Positions 18,709 through 20,634 of a DNA stretch of 20,634 bases are shown piece after piece; position 1 is the first letter of the stretch; each line of letters begins with the position of its first letter. The stretch covers positions 1 to 20,634 of the forward strand of contig JAANSK020280157.1 of assembly GCA_011763485.2 (NCBI GenBank), written 5' to 3'. Made by a program: the position numbers and the translations under genes. Origin of the DNA: Isoetes engelmannii. Taxonomy: Eukaryota; Streptophyta; Lycopodiopsida; Isoetales; Isoetaceae. Below the pieces are notes generated by a model, which was not told where the DNA came from, did not search any database, and saw only the letters and a program-made list of their open reading frames with translations.

Positions 18709-20189
18709 CACAATTTCTGTGTTTCGTAGTTGATCTACATCGGCTGTGTTTTGCCGGATTCTTGTCGAGGCCTCAGCCCAACAGGTGCAGATTATCTCTT
18801 TTAACTGTTCACCTTAAAGATTCTAGAATAAGTAGCTTTTGAATGGCATTGAGGGCTTTTTGAGGTACAATTTTAGCTCTGGCAACAAGTCATGAAGCAA
18901 GACTAAAGGCGTGAATTCCATTTAGTTTTCATTGCTAAATGGACTCTTGGATGGTATAATGATGATGCTTTAACTTCCAGAAACTATATGGTGAACAGAA
19001 TAACCAACAGAAGTTTTTGAACTGCTACATTTGCATGGCCTTCATATTCCTTTCCATCCAAGCTTCTGCATTCCTGGCTTTTTAAGTTCTAAAATCTTTC
19101 TCTGGTAGCAAAAATTTGCAATATGAAAGAGAGCTTATAACTATTCTTCTATTCCATTTTGATTACAGTAGAAACACTTAATTCTGCAGGTGAATAGCTT
19201 AAACCATTGAATAGCTTAGGTTAGCAGCTTGTTCTCAGCCATTTGAGATGGAGTATTAACACTAGTCCTTTGCTGCCACTGAGATGGAAGCATATAGTGA
19301 CAGTGAAAGGAGCATACTGACATTCAATGTCAAGGCACTTGTAGAAACAAAGATTTTGCACCTCTAAACAAGAGCCAAGGTCCATTCACTATAGCTGCCG
19401 CATCCATAGTCTGCATTAGAATAACACTTGCATCAGAATAATCACAAGAATAGACTTGCACGGATAGATATAAGCAATCAAGAACACTTCTTTCAAAAGA
19501 AACAATCAAATCAGGAAGTATATTGTTCAAATCCAAACTTTACTTATATTGGAGCCCATTTTTATTATCTGGATATCTTATGTTAGACTATCTAGTTCTT
19601 TGGTTTTGTGTTACCGTTGTATTAGAACCTATAAGAAAAAATCAAGCAGGACTGATCCCTCTTATACTTAAATTTTGAACTATTATTTAAATATTTTAGC
19701 TATATTTGTGAAGAACCTTAATGAGCTCATTAAACTATTCTTGTCCCAAACCCTTGTTCAAGGGGACTTCACCATGAAGAACACGTATAGACCACCACAG
19801 TGACTCGTTAGGGGTTTTTTATTGTTTAAACATACGTATATGGACGGGACAACATATGGGTTCACCACTATTATGTCGTTATGCCGTAGGTAGTCGTGAA
19901 GGGGGGAGTTTAAGTGAGAACTCTCCACCGTATGATACTTGAAGGGATTTAAAGATCAGAGGTTTTTGAGGCGCTGTAGGTACACTAAGTTTGGATGTTT
20001 GGATTAACAGACTAACAGATATGCTTACCATATTTGTAAAGGTTTTCAATATATCCGGTTAATCTATAATTAGAATAACAGATAAAAGACATGTTGAGTA
20101 TATCCATGGTCCTTAGTATATGTATGGAAAAGGGTTTTCCCTTCCAAAATGCCGTATACATGCGTTTTTTAGGGGGTTTCTATCGACCC

Positions 20190-20490
20190 CTTGCACGCAC
20201 ATGCCATACCTGTTTTTTTCTTTTTGAAGCCCCATTTTGTTGTGGTGAATGAGAGCGTGTCACCTGTCTTCTGATCCCATTTTGAAAGCAGTAATTGTTG
20301 AACCTGTCAGATACAAATTCTCCACCTCTGTCAGTCCTTAAGCATTTGATTTTCTTACCTGTCTGCCTTTCAAACTCTGCTTGGAACAATTTGAATGTCT
20401 CGAAAGCTTGATCCTTGGTCATTAGTGTATAGCATTTGGTTTTCCTGGAAAAATTATCAATAAATGTGATAAATTATATTTTACCAATAT
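20190..20490 (-). mobile_element. Ty1/Copia integrase fossil (broken)
   Basis: The minus strand encodes part of a Copia-type integrase catalytic core. The segment includes L-R-T-D-R-G-G-E-F, with the catalytic-core Asp, and S-P-Q-Q-N-G, the block just before the catalytic Glu region; together these are diagnostic of plant Copia pol. Sequence just upstream on the same strand also looks like integrase. The copy is broken, only this part of pol is recognisable, and no LTR is visible within the window; the element may continue beyond either side. The family is clear, the lineage is not. Confidence 0.85.
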
Positions 20491-20634
20491 GTAGCACAAT
20501 AACAGGGGGTTTTTTTTTTGTGTTTTTGTATGTTTTTTACTAAGGCTTTCCTATGATTTCATGACGTATTCGAATGGATGTACTAATGCGTACATCTAGA
20601 GTGCACCATTTTTTAGCCATTGATTTTAGCCTTT

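Larger units (their letters stand above)
17911..20185. other. Long intergenic stretch, no gene recognised
   Basis: About 2.3 kb with no open frame that resembles a protein on either strand; the longest (19330-19536, minus) has no motif. It contains a 47/50-bp tandem duplication (18480-18576) and a 10-bp hairpin (18684-18708). The part from about 19790 to 20160 has uneven composition with G-rich blocks and may be non-coding sequence of the Copia element whose integrase lies beyond it; I cannot confirm this. Confidence 0.45.

Noticed and set aside
1-20634. CRISPR array, toxin-antitoxin or other bacterial-type system
   Set aside because: The tandem arrays have diverged units without unique spacers, and the real genes are spliced and plant-like.

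Overview
The window looks like nuclear DNA of a land plant. It is AT-rich (apart from the LINE copies), and two spliced genes with plant-type domain architecture have canonical GT-AG introns of 66-718 nt. Decayed retroelements occupy much of the rest. The abundance of APE-type LINEs and the sparse gene content would suit a fern or another non-flowering plant, but this placement is an inference from general knowledge and was not tested.

Layout. 1-3.6 kb is intergenic: a diverged 49-bp tandem array (713-985), a short gag-like Copia fossil (about 1060-1345), a GC-richer stretch I do not recognise, and an interrupted coiled-coil reading frame (2588-3322). 3.64-6.45 kb is a 5'-truncated LINE on the minus strand. 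6.65-7.31 kb holds two foldback elements of about 100 bp, one with TTAA flanks and one with TATA flanks. 7.6-9.28 kb is a six-exon minus-strand gene for a HAD-fold phosphatase of the 5'(3')-deoxyribonucleotidase-like (NT5C-like) type, 347 residues. 9.3-10.8 kb is intergenic with small duplications and one perfect 16-bp hairpin. 10.79-13.57 kb is a second 5'-truncated LINE, on the plus strand and from a different subfamily. 13.6-14.2 kb is repeat-rich: a perfect 40-bp hairpin with a duplicated arm, a tandem array of about 60 bp, and a tRNA-like fragment cut off in its T-loop. 14.64-17.86 kb is an eight-exon plus-strand gene for a UBX-domain protein resembling plant PUX11 / UBXN4, 523 residues. 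17.9-20.6 kb is non-coding apart from a Copia integrase fossil near the right edge (about 20.19-20.49 kb, minus strand).

The two host genes are about 5.4 kb apart, divergently transcribed, with the second LINE between them; nothing suggests that they work together. Both models were built by hand from splice sites, reading phase and family conservation, and both stay in frame from ATG to stop. I see no CRISPR-like array, bacterial-type operon, toxin cassette or other new system. The most informative oddities are the lesions in the plus-strand LINE, which all look like methylation-type transitions, and the hairpin / tandem array / tRNA-fragment cluster at 13.64-14.23 kb.
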